Shown here: piece after piece, positions 45,152 to 53,468 of the stretch
How the letters are laid out: each line of letters opens with the position of its first letter
Numbering within the stretch: the stretch's first letter is position 1
The notes under the pieces: model-generated
What the model was told of the DNA's origin: nothing
The model's database searches: none
Seen by the model: only the letters and a program-made list of their open reading frames with translations
DNA from: Nodosilinea sp. FACHB-141
GTDB taxonomy: Bacteria; Cyanobacteriota; Cyanobacteriia; Phormidesmidales; Phormidesmidaceae
NCBI RefSeq assembly: GCF_014696135.1
Contig: NZ_JACJPP010000007.1
Coordinates: forward strand, 310,001-374,000
Direction: 5' to 3'
Length of the DNA: 64,000 nt
Position numbers and translations under genes: made by a program

Positions 45152-45370
45152 CACGACTCTCCCTTGTACTGACTCAACCACTGCTGTTTAGTATGGCCCA
45201 TGGATAGGATAGGGCGATCGCCTTGCGGGCAGGTCTCCACCGTCACTTCGAGGGCGGCTCTTTGAGCATTGCTCTGGGGATGGTGTTCTGCCCTGGCCCT
45301 AGGCGCGAATGCAGAAACTTGCTCACCTGCCAACGCTACACTAACCTTTTAGACCCACCTCTCTCTGCCC

Positions 45371-46249
45371 ATGCCCCCGGCCCCCGACTCTGACCCTAAA
45401 CCTGGCCATCTCTACGTGGTGGGCACGCCTTTGGGCAATCTCGAAGATATGACTTTCCGAGCGGTGCGAATGTTGCAGTCGGTTGATTTAATCGCTGCCG
45501 AAGACACTCGCCACACAGGCAAGCTGCTCCAGCATTTTCAGATCACTACGCCGCAGATCAGCTACCACGAGCACAACCGCCATAGCCGCATCGGCGAGGT
45601 GCTGCACCACCTGCAAGCGCGGCAGCACGCCGTCGCCCTAGTGTCAGATGCGGGGATGCCAGGCATTTCTGACCCCGGCTATGAACTGATCGCAGCCTGC
45701 GTGGAGGCTGATATTCCCGTGGTGCCAATTCCAGGACCAACGGCGGCAATTACGGCGCTGTGCGTGGCAGGGTTGCCCAGCGATCGCTTCGTTTTTGAGG
45801 GCTTTCTGCCCCTCAAGGGTAAGGAGAGAACCGCGCGGTTAGAGGCCATCGGCCAAGAAGATCGCACCATTGTGCTCTACGAAGCACCCCATAAGCTGCT
45901 CAAAACCCTTGAGGATTTGGTAGCGGCTTTGGGGGGCGATCGCCCCGTCACTCTAGGCCGCGAGCTGACCAAACGTTTTGAAGAATTTTGGCGCGGCACC
46001 CTAGGCAGCGCCTTAGCTCACTATCAGAGCGAAGCCCCAAAGGGCGAATTTACCGTTGTTATCCAGGGGGCGACCCATGCGGTTCCGGTACTGTCTGAGC
46101 AAGCCATCAAAGCCGAGCTAGAACGTTTGTTAAATACGGGCATGTCTCGCGCCGATGCCAGCCGTCAACTGGCTAAAGCGACGGGGCAATCGAAGAAAAA
46201 CATCTACCAACTTTCCCTTGGTATTGACACCGAAAACCCTGCCAACTAG
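45371..46249 (+). CDS. rsmI: 16S rRNA (cytidine(1402)-2'-O)-methyltransferase
   Basis: RsmI methylates the ribose of C1402 in the 16S rRNA decoding centre using SAM. The 292-residue protein has LYVVGTPLGNLEDMTFRAV, AEDTRHTGKLLQHF, ALVSDAGMPGISDPGYEL, VPIPGPTAAITALCVAGLPS and FEGFLPLKGKERTARL, all signatures of the family. Length normal. The C-terminal helix-turn-helix-like segment (MSRADASRQLAKATG) is also typical. ATG at 45371. Confidence 0.96.
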   Translation: MPPAPDSDPKPGHLYVVGTPLGNLEDMTFRAVRMLQSVDLIAAEDTRHTGKLLQHFQITTPQISYHEHNRHSRIGEVLHHLQARQHAVALVSDAGMPGISDPGYELIAACVEADIPVVPIPGPTAAITALCVAGLPSDRFVFEGFLPLKGKERTARLEAIGQEDRTIVLYEAPHKLLKTLEDLVAALGGDRPVTLGRELTKRFEEFWRGTLGSALAHYQSEAPKGEFTVVIQGATHAVPVLSEQAIKAELERLLNTGMSRADASRQLAKATGQSKKNIYQLSLGIDTENPAN

Positions 46250-46281
46250 AGGTCTGGCCCTATTGCCCTCTGCCGATAGCA

Positions 46282-47403
46282 TCAGTCCAGATAGGTCTGC
46301 AATAGGCGAATTACCGCTGCGACCGAGGCCAGCGATGCCGTCTCCGTCGCGGTGTGGTACTCAGTGGTAGGAATTTGCAGCGTGGTGCCGGTCACTGATC
46401 CTTCTGTAGCGGCGGTGAGGCGACCCATCTCGGTGCGGCCCAGGGAGTAAGGTTTTGGGCGGCCCAGGTTTTGGGCGGCGATGTAGTCGTCTTTATAGCT
46501 GTAGGAAATGTCGAGCTGGGTGCAGCGATCGGCTAGCTCTTGGGTCGTAGCAGCGGCAAAATCGGCGCTGGCGTCTTTACGGCGCAGGGTGACGAGCTGT
46601 TGGTCGGCGGCTTCGCGGCTGTGGTAGGGGCTGGTGTCGAGGGCCACCAACCGCTGAGTTGCGATGCGCTGCCGCTGAAACCACGAAAGGGCATAGCGCC
46701 AGCTGCGGCCCGACTCTTCCTGGGCGGTGAATAGGGCCGTGCCCTCGAACCCGCAGCGAAATAAAAAAATGATGATAGCGGCGCTGATCACGTTGTCGAG
46801 CTGAGCCGAAATGTAACCATCCTTAAATTGCAGACGATCTAAGAATGAAATCGGGGTACCGGGCTGAAGGTAGTCGAGCCCATCGACCTCAAAAATCAGG
46901 TTCTTGCGCTCGGGGCAAATGTAGGAGTTGGTGATGATCCCCTGGCCGATGTAGGTGCCGGTGTAGGGTAGGTGAGCCTGCACCCGCTGCCCCTGAAAGC
47001 GGTTCTCAATGGTGTGGAGCATTTGTTCAGACACCGAGTCGCCGGTTAACTCACTCTGGTTGCCCGCAATGAAGGCGGCGTACTGAAACTCGTTGGGGCC
47101 GGTGCAGAGCAGCCCGTGGCGATCGATGTGGGCCGACAGCATCAGGTCGTGGGGGCGGCGACCTTGGGCCACCAGCACGCCATGATAGTAGCTGACCTCA
47201 GCCCCCACTTCATCTAGTTCGCGCCGCAGCACTCGAAAGAACGAGTCTTCGCTGCCGACCACCGAGGGTTCGCGAATTAGAAATTGCAGAATTTCAAGAA
47301 AGTCGGCTAGGCCTTCTAGGGGTGTTGGGGCAGGGGCTAACGAAGACTGGGTTGAGGCCGCGGGGCCAACGAGTTGATCCACAACCAGGTTCAGTGGGCT
47401 CAT
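46282..47403 (-). CDS. M42-like aminopeptidase/glucanase family protein
   Basis: This 373-residue protein resembles M42/M20-clan zinc peptidases: LMLSAHIDRHGLL (His and Asp ligand), SAQLDNVISAAIIIFLF (bridging Asp), LFTAQEESGRSWRYAL (catalytic Glu pair), LVALDTSPYHS (Asp ligand) and IPTTEYHTATETASLA (last His). All expected metal ligands appear present. The substrate is unknown. The N-terminal 30 residues are extra. Convergent with rsmI. Confidence 0.83.
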   Translation of the reverse strand: MSPLNLVVDQLVGPAASTQSSLAPAPTPLEGLADFLEILQFLIREPSVVGSEDSFFRVLRRELDEVGAEVSYYHGVLVAQGRRPHDLMLSAHIDRHGLLCTGPNEFQYAAFIAGNQSELTGDSVSEQMLHTIENRFQGQRVQAHLPYTGTYIGQGIITNSYICPERKNLIFEVDGLDYLQPGTPISFLDRLQFKDGYISAQLDNVISAAIIIFLFRCGFEGTALFTAQEESGRSWRYALSWFQRQRIATQRLVALDTSPYHSREAADQQLVTLRRKDASADFAAATTQELADRCTQLDISYSYKDDYIAAQNLGRPKPYSLGRTEMGRLTAATEGSVTGTTLQIPTTEYHTATETASLASVAAVIRLLQTYLD

Positions 47404-47461
47404 GGGAAAGGGCCTGCCAGAGGTTTGCCTGCGGTGCTGAAAACGTGACTGGGAGGGATGA

Positions 47462-47560
47462 CGCTGGAGCGACGGCCGGCAGCGAGAACGCGATCGCCTC
47501 TATATCTATGTATCCCAGAACACCTTCCGCATCCTAGAACAGTACCCCGAAGCCCTGTGA
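47462..47560 (+). pseudogene. Possible remnant of a protein C-terminus
   Basis: The plus strand reads an open stretch with no start codon, ending RLYIYVSQNTFRILEQYPEAL and a TGA at 47558. The last 20 residues look like genuine coding sequence, but the stretch upstream is closed by a stop at 47459. It could be a decayed gene end; equally it may be chance. Confidence 0.25.
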
Positions 47561-47638
47561 CGTTTAGTGAAGCCCAATACAAATCCCGCAGTTTTTTCGC
47601 GATCGCATAATCCTGCAAACCCCAGTGGAGAACCGGAG

Positions 47639-47644
47639 TATAAT
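47639..47644 (+). promoter_or_regulatory. -10 element upstream of the Rrf2 gene
   Basis: A perfect TATAAT lies 31 bases before the GTG at 47675, preceded by GGAG. No good TTGACA-like box is found at the matching distance, so activation or an unusual promoter is possible. Confidence 0.5.
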
Positions 47645-47674
47645 AGAACGTATCGCTCTTTACCCCGCTTCCCT

Positions 47675-48109
47675 GTGGATTTGTCTTCTAAAAGTGAATA
47701 CGCGCTGCTAGCGCTGCTAGAGCTGAGCCCCCACTATGCCAGCGGCGAGCCGCTGCAAATTCGGCAGATTGCTAGCCAGCAGAATATTCCCGATCGCTAT
47801 CTAGAGCAACTGCTGGCCACCCTGCGCCGGGCGGGCCTAGTCAAGAGCCAGCGCGGGGCACGGGGGGGCTATCTGCTGGCCCGTGATCCGTGGAAGATTA
47901 CCCTCTATGATGTGGTGAGCTGCATAGAAGGGTTTGAGCCCCAGGCCGACCCCACCCAGGTGTCTAACACGCCAGAAGCGCAGGTTATTCAGGGCGTGTG
48001 GGGAGAGGTGCGCCAAGCCGCCGAGGGGGTGCTGCAAAAGTACACCCTGCAAGACATGGTCGAAAAGCGCAACGCCCAACAGCAAGTCGACATTATGTAT
48101 TACATCTAG
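47675..48109 (+). CDS. Rrf2 family transcriptional regulator without Fe-S cysteines
   Basis: This 144-residue regulator has the Rrf2 winged helix: LSSKSEYALLALLELSPHY, IRQIASQQNIPDRYLEQLLATL, VKSQRGARGGYLLARDP and ITLYDVVSCIEG. The only cysteine is Cys83. The three cysteines that bind the iron-sulfur cluster in IscR and NsrR are absent, as in CymR, the B. subtilis repressor of cysteine genes that works through a complex with CysK. The gene lies 9 bases before cysK, so a CymR-like control of cysteine synthesis is inferred. GTG at 47675 gives the family N-terminus. Confidence 0.88.
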   Translation: MDLSSKSEYALLALLELSPHYASGEPLQIRQIASQQNIPDRYLEQLLATLRRAGLVKSQRGARGGYLLARDPWKITLYDVVSCIEGFEPQADPTQVSNTPEAQVIQGVWGEVRQAAEGVLQKYTLQDMVEKRNAQQQVDIMYYI

Positions 48110-48118
48110 GCCAGGCCC

Positions 48119-49081
48119 ATGCGAATTGCCGAAAACGTGACTCAACTCATTGGCCGCACCCCGCTGGTGCAGCTCAACCGCATTCCCCAAGAGGAAGGCT
48201 GTTTGGCCCGGCTCGTGATCAAGCTGGAGGGCATGAACCCCTCTGCCTCTGTTAAAGACCGCATTGGCATCAACATGATTGAAGCCGCTGAAGCCGAAGG
48301 GCTGATCACCCCCGGCAAAACCACCCTGGTCGAGCCCACCTCGGGCAACACCGGCATTGCCCTGGCCATGGCGGCGGCGGCCAAAGGCTACCGCCTGATT
48401 CTCACCATGCCTGAAACCATGAGTTCCGAGCGGCGGGCCATGCTGCGGGCCTATGGGGCCGAGCTAGAGCTCACCCCCGGCGTAGCCGGAATGTCGGGCT
48501 GCATTCAGCGGGCGCAGGATATTCTCGACAGCCTGCCCGATGCCTATATGTTGCAACAGTTTCGCAACCCAGCCAACCCCGACATTCACCGCCGCACCAC
48601 CGCTGAAGAGATCTGGGCCGATACCGATGGCCAAGCCGACATTCTGGTGGCGGGCGTTGGCACGGGCGGCACGATTACCGGCGTGGCAGATGTGCTGAAG
48701 CAGCGCAAGCCGGGATTCAAGGCGATCGCCGTCGAACCCATCAACAGCCCAGTGCTCTCAGGCGGGCGACCCGGCTCCCACAAAATCCAGGGTATTGGGG
48801 CGGGGTTTGTGCCCGAGGTGCTGAACGTAGCCTTGATTGACGAAGTGGTGCAGGTGGCCGATGAGGATGCGATCGCCTACGGTCGCCGCCTCGCCCGCGA
48901 AGAGGGCCTGCTCTCGGGCATTTCCACCGGAGCCGCCGTCAAGGCCGCCGTGGAGGTAGGTATGCGCCCCGAAAACGACGGCAAGCTGATTGTGATTATT
49001 CAGCCTAGCTTTGGCGAGCGCTACCTGAGCACGCCACTGTTTCAAGACCCCGAGCTGATGGCCCCCTTGGTGATGAGCTAG
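48119..49081 (+). CDS. cysK: Cysteine synthase A (O-acetylserine sulfhydrylase)
   Basis: CysK uses pyridoxal phosphate to make cysteine from O-acetylserine and sulfide. The 320-residue protein has the PLP lysine in PSASVKDR (Lys46), the asparagine loop TSGNTG (74-79), [16 protein letters not shown] for phosphate binding, and [14 protein letters not shown]. Length normal. It starts 9 bases after the Rrf2 gene and is very probably in its operon. Confidence 0.97.
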   Translation: MRIAENVTQLIGRTPLVQLNRIPQEEGCLARLVIKLEGMNPSASVKDRIGINMIEAAEAEGLITPGKTTLVEPTSGNTGIALAMAAAAKGYRLILTMPETMSSERRAMLRAYGAELELTPGVAGMSGCIQRAQDILDSLPDAYMLQQFRNPANPDIHRRTTAEEIWADTDGQADILVAGVGTGGTITGVADVLKQRKPGFKAIAVEPINSPVLSGGRPGSHKIQGIGAGFVPEVLNVALIDEVVQVADEDAIAYGRRLAREEGLLSGISTGAAVKAAVEVGMRPENDGKLIVIIQPSFGERYLSTPLFQDPELMAPLVMS

Positions 49082-49091
49082 TAGTCTGCCA

Positions 49092-49200
49092 ATCCAAAGG
49101 TGATGGGTTAGCGAGGTACAGGGTTCAAGGTTTAAGGTTCACGACTGGACTTGAACCATACACCATAGACCCTAAACCCTAGCTATTTGAGCCTGTCACA
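49092..49200. repeat. GGTTTAAGG-type intergenic repeat
   Basis: GGTACAGGGTTCAAGG and TTTAAGGTTCACGAC are followed by ACTTGAACC and CCATAGACCCTAAACCC, giving imperfectly complementary halves. CTAGCTATTTGAGCCTGTCAC at the end resembles CTAGCTGTTTGAGC and TTGTCAC near 1350-1390. Confidence 0.55.
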
Positions 49201-49263
49201 GTTAGCTTACTTAAGTGCAGTTTCTCTAAGATTCTGTCAATTAGTCCTGCAACCTGTAGCCTA

Positions 49264-49932
49264 GTGACTGCCAAGGAATTTGACATCGACCGGGCGATCC
49301 CGCTGCTGCGTAAGGCCGTGGCCCCGTTTCCCAAAGCTGCCATGTTTCAACTGGCGGAAGAGGGCTTTGACTCGCTCTACGAGCAGCTCGTCGCCTGCAT
49401 TATTTCCATTCGCACCTACGATGAGGTGAGCGTGGTGGTGGCGCAGCGGTTGTTTGCTCGGGCGCGATCGCCGGAGCAAATGCTAGGGCTAGAGGTAGAA
49501 GAGATTTTGGCCCTCATCGACGGGTCTACCTTCGCCGAGAACAAGGCCCCACAGATCTACCAAGTTTCTCAGCAAATTTTGGCTGAATGGGGTGGCAACC
49601 TGCCCGCCGACCCCGAAGTGCTGATGCAGTTCAAAGGGGTGGGGCCGAAGTGTGCCCACTTAGCGCTGGGGGTGGCATTGGGCCACCCCTGCATCAGCGT
49701 CGATGTGCATGTGCACCGGGTCACTAATCGCTGGGGCTATGTGCAAACCAAATCGCCCGAAAAGACAATGACAGCCCTGGAAGCCAAACTGCCGCAGCCC
49801 TACTGGGTTGAAATCAATCGGCTGCTGGTGCCCTTTGGCAAGCACATCTGCACAGGCAATCGGCCCAAGTGTGGGCGTTGCCCCCTAGCTGATATGTGTG
49901 CTCAAGTGGGAGTCGCAGCGGCGACTCCCTAG
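49264..49932 (+). CDS. Endonuclease III family DNA glycosylase (divergent)
   Basis: This 222-residue protein has the HhH-GPD fold of endonuclease III, a base-excision DNA glycosylase/AP lyase for oxidised pyrimidines. The catalytic Lys129 sits in FKGVGPKCAHLALG and Asp147 in SVDVHVHRVTNRWG. The 4Fe-4S ligands are intact: CTGNRPKCGRCPLADMC (C-x6-C-x2-C-x5-C). The segment LLSAQxTD of classical Nth, which inserts a Gln into DNA, is IISIRTYD here. It may be a divergent Nth with different damage preference. The start is GTG 49264. Confidence 0.87.
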   Translation: MTAKEFDIDRAIPLLRKAVAPFPKAAMFQLAEEGFDSLYEQLVACIISIRTYDEVSVVVAQRLFARARSPEQMLGLEVEEILALIDGSTFAENKAPQIYQVSQQILAEWGGNLPADPEVLMQFKGVGPKCAHLALGVALGHPCISVDVHVHRVTNRWGYVQTKSPEKTMTALEAKLPQPYWVEINRLLVPFGKHICTGNRPKCGRCPLADMCAQVGVAAATP

Positions 49933-49953
49933 TACTCCCTTAGGAATTCAGGC

Positions 49954-50976
49954 CTAAAGCGCCTTCACAGCCTCTGGCTGCGTCGCTAAGTATTGCTGAA
50001 TTGAGGCAGCATCGTCCTGACCCAAGGTGATCTGGTTGTAGGCTGCTTCCAGATTGCCGGAAAATAGCGCCTGGAACCGGAAGCTGCTGTACTGGGTGGG
50101 TAAGGGGGTGGCTAATGCGTCTTCCTTACTGATGCCTGCGGCTTTCCAGCCCTCGGCCAGAGTAACTAGATTGTCCAGGTAGCTCTTGAAGGCAACTAAA
50201 CCCTCGATATCTGTGACGGCACCATGCCCTGGCAGTAGCGTAGCTGTGGGGTAGTCAATCGTGAGCTGCTCTAGGGTAGCCTGCCAGGCGCGAATATTAC
50301 CGTCGGACACATAGGGAACGCTCTCGTTGAACAGCAAATCGCCCGCGATTAGCACGTTGGCATCGGGCACGTAGACGACAACATCGGTGCCGCCAGAGTG
50401 ACCTTCAAACTCGCGAATTTGCACGCTGCGCTGGCTTTCTGCCGGTTCTTGCCCATCGCTCAACCACAGATCCCAGGTGCCGCTGATGCTCACGTCGGGC
50501 GGTGTGGGGTTGGGGTCATTCTCGCCGTTGCGAGTAAGCATGAACTCGCGAATCGGACCACGCCCAAGAATCGGCAGCTGACGGCTAGCAGCAGCTGGAT
50601 TTCCCCCTGTGTGGTCGAAGTGGTAGTGGGTGTTGACCACGTACCTTACCGGCAGATCGGTGAGGGTGGCCACGGTTTCAAACAGCAGGTCGCCTAAAGC
50701 TTCAGTTTGAAACGGATCGACCACCAGCACCCCGTCGCTGCCGATGACGATGCCGCCATTGCAGATTGCCATGCCCGGGTCGGCGGGCGGAAAGTCTACG
50801 CTAGCGATCAGCCCATAAACGCCATCGCTCAGTTCCTCTAGGGTGAGCCCGGCTGACTCTAAGGTGGCGGGGGTAGGGGTATCTTGGGCCGTAGCACGAG
50901 GTTGCAAAGTAATCAGACCCACTGCCGTCAGCGTCACCAGTAGCAGCCCTAATACCCATTGCTGTAGCTGTTTCAT
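49954..50976 (-). CDS. Exported MBL-fold metallo-hydrolase
   Basis: This 340-residue protein has a signal peptide (WVLGLLLVTLTAVGLITLQP) and a metallo-beta-lactamase domain. The metal motif HYHFDH is at residues 117-122, with FEGHSGGTDVVVYVPDANVLIAGDLLF (second His and Asp) and LLPGHGAV (third His). It resembles SoxH/quinoprotein-relay-type periplasmic hydrolases. The substrate is unknown; beta-lactamase activity should not be assumed. ATG at 50976. Confidence 0.88.
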   Translation of the reverse strand: MKQLQQWVLGLLLVTLTAVGLITLQPRATAQDTPTPATLESAGLTLEELSDGVYGLIASVDFPPADPGMAICNGGIVIGSDGVLVVDPFQTEALGDLLFETVATLTDLPVRYVVNTHYHFDHTGGNPAAASRQLPILGRGPIREFMLTRNGENDPNPTPPDVSISGTWDLWLSDGQEPAESQRSVQIREFEGHSGGTDVVVYVPDANVLIAGDLLFNESVPYVSDGNIRAWQATLEQLTIDYPTATLLPGHGAVTDIEGLVAFKSYLDNLVTLAEGWKAAGISKEDALATPLPTQYSSFRFQALFSGNLEAAYNQITLGQDDAASIQQYLATQPEAVKAL

Positions 50977-51158
50977 TGCTTAAAGTCCGGGAAAAATACG
51001 ATTTGCGGTTTGTCACCCTAAAGTGAACACGTTTCAAACTACAGTTGTTCCACAATATCGAACTTTAGAAATTCTGGCTAGGTGGTCAAGCAATGCCATA
51101 GGCTAGAGTCACCTTCATCTAGCAGTATCGAATCCTTTCTGAACCCTCTTTTATAGAA

Positions 51159-52151
51159 TCAGCGCAACCGCACCTCAGCCTGGATGGGCAGATGGTCCGA
51201 TGCCTGAGCCGCCTCGGCAACGACTTCGGCAGACACCATCTCTAGGGTTTCTGGGGTGTAGAAGATGTAGTCGAGGACGTACTGGGGCTGGTCAGACGGA
51301 AAGGTGAACGACGACGGGGCTGTGGGCAGTGCCGATGCCAGCACCGGGGAGTCGAGCAGGATGCCAATCGATCGCGGATCATCGCCCTCGTCACGGTTGA
51401 GGCTGCTGTTAAAGTCGCCTATCAGCAGCACGGGGTAGTCCTCGGCGTAGCCTTCGGCTAGATCCCGTACTACTTTGGTTTGGCGGATTCGGGTCGGGGC
51501 GTCAAACGCTTCGAGGTGAACGTTGATCACGATCAGGGTTTGGCCCGATACGTCGATTTCGGTGACTTGGGCAACGCGATCGAGGTACAGCGCATTGTAG
51601 TAAAACGGATTCGTCGGCACCTTCTCTAGCACTAGGCGTTCGTTGCGGCGAACGGGATAACGGCTGAGCACGGCCTGCCCGGAGATTACTTGTTTGTAGT
51701 GGGCCTGGGGTGGCCAGTAGGGAAAGGGCACGTAGCGTTTGTCCCAGTTAACGGCGATCGCCCCAAAGGCCATCTCCAGCGCCGCCGAAACCGCATACTG
51801 CTGGTTGAGGTTGAACGATCGGTAGGCGTCAAAGTCAATTTCTTGCAGCGCCAGAATGTCGGGCTGGAGGGTTTCTAGGGCAGCGATCGCAGTGGCCTGG
51901 TTGTCATCAAAGAGCGCTTTGTCGCGCTCGACCGCCTGCTGGTTCGTCAGCCCCGACAGGTAGCCAATGTTGTAGCTGACTACGCTAAGCTGCTCAGGGT
52001 TGGCAGTGCCGGAAGGGTAGGCCTCGTAGGTGACCAGGTCGTCGTAGTCTGCCTCATTCCAGTTGGGCGAGCTGATGTAGGCGAAGGTGCCCACCAGGGC
52101 CACTACCGGCAGCCCCAGGGCGATCGCCACCCCTAAAATAATGTTTTTCAT
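51159..52151 (-). CDS. Endonuclease/exonuclease/phosphatase family protein
   Basis: This 330-residue protein has an N-terminal membrane anchor (IILGVAIALGLPVVALVGTF) and an EEP (DNase I-like) domain: LSVVSYNIGYLSG, DILALQEIDFDAY, LIVINVHLEAFD, VLLIGDFNSSLNRDEGD and ASDHLPIQAEVRL. The catalytic Asn, Glu, Asp and His are all present. It acts outside the cytoplasm, on a phosphoester of unknown nature. Its ATG is 11 bases from the ATG of the divergent MFS gene. Confidence 0.88.
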   Translation of the reverse strand: MKNIILGVAIALGLPVVALVGTFAYISSPNWNEADYDDLVTYEAYPSGTANPEQLSVVSYNIGYLSGLTNQQAVERDKALFDDNQATAIAALETLQPDILALQEIDFDAYRSFNLNQQYAVSAALEMAFGAIAVNWDKRYVPFPYWPPQAHYKQVISGQAVLSRYPVRRNERLVLEKVPTNPFYYNALYLDRVAQVTEIDVSGQTLIVINVHLEAFDAPTRIRQTKVVRDLAEGYAEDYPVLLIGDFNSSLNRDEGDDPRSIGILLDSPVLASALPTAPSSFTFPSDQPQYVLDYIFYTPETLEMVSAEVVAEAAQASDHLPIQAEVRLR

Positions 52152-52162
52152 GGACTAATTTT

Positions 52163-53377
52163 ATGGCCTCAGCTGACCCCTCGCGCCTGCCGCTGCGGTT
52201 TTGGATTGCCGCGTTGGTGGCGTTTATCAATGCGGTAGGGTTCACGCTGATTATTCCGCTCATCTACCCCTATGCGGTGGAGTTTGGCCTCAGCGATTTT
52301 CAGGCCAGTTTGCTAACTACGGCTTATGCTGCAGCCCAGTTTATTGCCACCCCCATTTTGGGGCGGCTCTCCGATCGCATGGGCCGCAAGCCCCTGCTGA
52401 TTGTCAGCTTGCTGGGCACGGTGGCGGCAAACCTGATGGCGGGGCTGGCCCCGGTCGCCTGGATGCTGTTTGTGGCGCGGCTGCTCGATGGGATCACGGG
52501 CGGCAATACCTCCATCGCCCAGGCAATTGTCAGCGATATCACCACGCCAGAGCAGCGGGCGCGGGCCTACGGCATTTTTGGGGCGGTGTTTCGGCTGGGG
52601 TTTGTAGTGGGGCCGCCCTTGAGCTACGTGGCACAGCTGGTGCCGCCGCTGCCGGGGTTTACTAGCCTAGGCACGGGATTTTTGTTTTCGGCGGCGATCG
52701 CCCTGTTCGCTACCGCGCTCTGCCTGGTGCTATTGCCAGAAACACTGGCAACCGGCTCCAGCAGGTTTCAGTTTTCCTGGCAGGACTTCGGCTTTGGTCG
52801 GCTGGTCAGGTCGGCCACCGATAAACGCTTTGGCCGCATTTTTTGGCTGACCTTCTTTAGCGGCTTCACCTTTACGATCTTTACCTTTGCGTTTCAGCCC
52901 TTCTTTCTTAAGGTGCTGGGGCAAGACGCTCGCAACCTGGCGATCATGTTTGCAGCGGTGGGGATGATTGGCTTTGTAACTCAGGTGTTTGCCCTAGAGC
53001 CGCTGCGGCGACGGTTTCGTCTGGTGCAGATTTTAGCGGGGGCGTTGGCCGCGCGGGGAATTTTGTTTTTGCTGATGCCCGCGTTTCCCAACATCGTGGC
53101 GTTTGTGGCGATCGCAGTCGTCTTTAGCGCTGTCAACTCGTTCCCCATGCCGCTGATCGATGCGCTGCTGTCGCTCAACAGCGGCCCGCGCGAACAGGGG
53201 GAAGTGATGGGGCTAAACGCGTCGTATCTGAGCATTTCCAATGCGATCGGCCCGGCGACAGCGGGGCTGCTGGTCAGCGTCAGCTACAGCTTTCCGTTTT
53301 GGATTGCTGGAGCGCTAACGCTGCTGACCGCCTGGTTTGCCATGACGCTTTCTGGGCGCGGCATAGCAAAGGCATAA
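52163..53377 (+). CDS. MFS transporter (TetA/multidrug-like)
   Basis: This 404-residue, 12-segment major facilitator has the motif A-like loop LGRLSDRMGRKPLLIVS after TM2, LFVARLLDGITGGNTSIAQA (motif C region) and DITTPEQRARAYGIFGAVF. It resembles tetracycline/multidrug proton antiporters, but the substrate is unknown. TM1 begins at about residue 12, consistent with ATG 52163. It is divergent from the EEP gene with an 11-base gap. Confidence 0.9.
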   Translation: MASADPSRLPLRFWIAALVAFINAVGFTLIIPLIYPYAVEFGLSDFQASLLTTAYAAAQFIATPILGRLSDRMGRKPLLIVSLLGTVAANLMAGLAPVAWMLFVARLLDGITGGNTSIAQAIVSDITTPEQRARAYGIFGAVFRLGFVVGPPLSYVAQLVPPLPGFTSLGTGFLFSAAIALFATALCLVLLPETLATGSSRFQFSWQDFGFGRLVRSATDKRFGRIFWLTFFSGFTFTIFTFAFQPFFLKVLGQDARNLAIMFAAVGMIGFVTQVFALEPLRRRFRLVQILAGALAARGILFLLMPAFPNIVAFVAIAVVFSAVNSFPMPLIDALLSLNSGPREQGEVMGLNASYLSISNAIGPATAGLLVSVSYSFPFWIAGALTLLTAWFAMTLSGRGIAKA

Positions 53378-53388
53378 GGATTCAGGAC

Positions 53389-53443
53389 TGTGGGATAGCC
53401 ATCTTGGCTGTCCATGGTCAGGCAGGATGCCTAACCTACAAAA
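53389..53443. repeat. Dispersed palindromic repeat, copy B
   Basis: TGTGGGATAGCCATCTTGGC is followed by TGTCCATGGTCAGGCAGGAT, GCCTAACCTACAAAA. It contains two small hairpins, AGCCATCTTGGCT and AGGCAGGATGCCT. Copy A is at 14794-14852. The element lies between convergent genes and may double as a transcription stop. Confidence 0.65.
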
Positions 53444-53468
53444 GGTGGATGCTATTGAATTTCTATTC

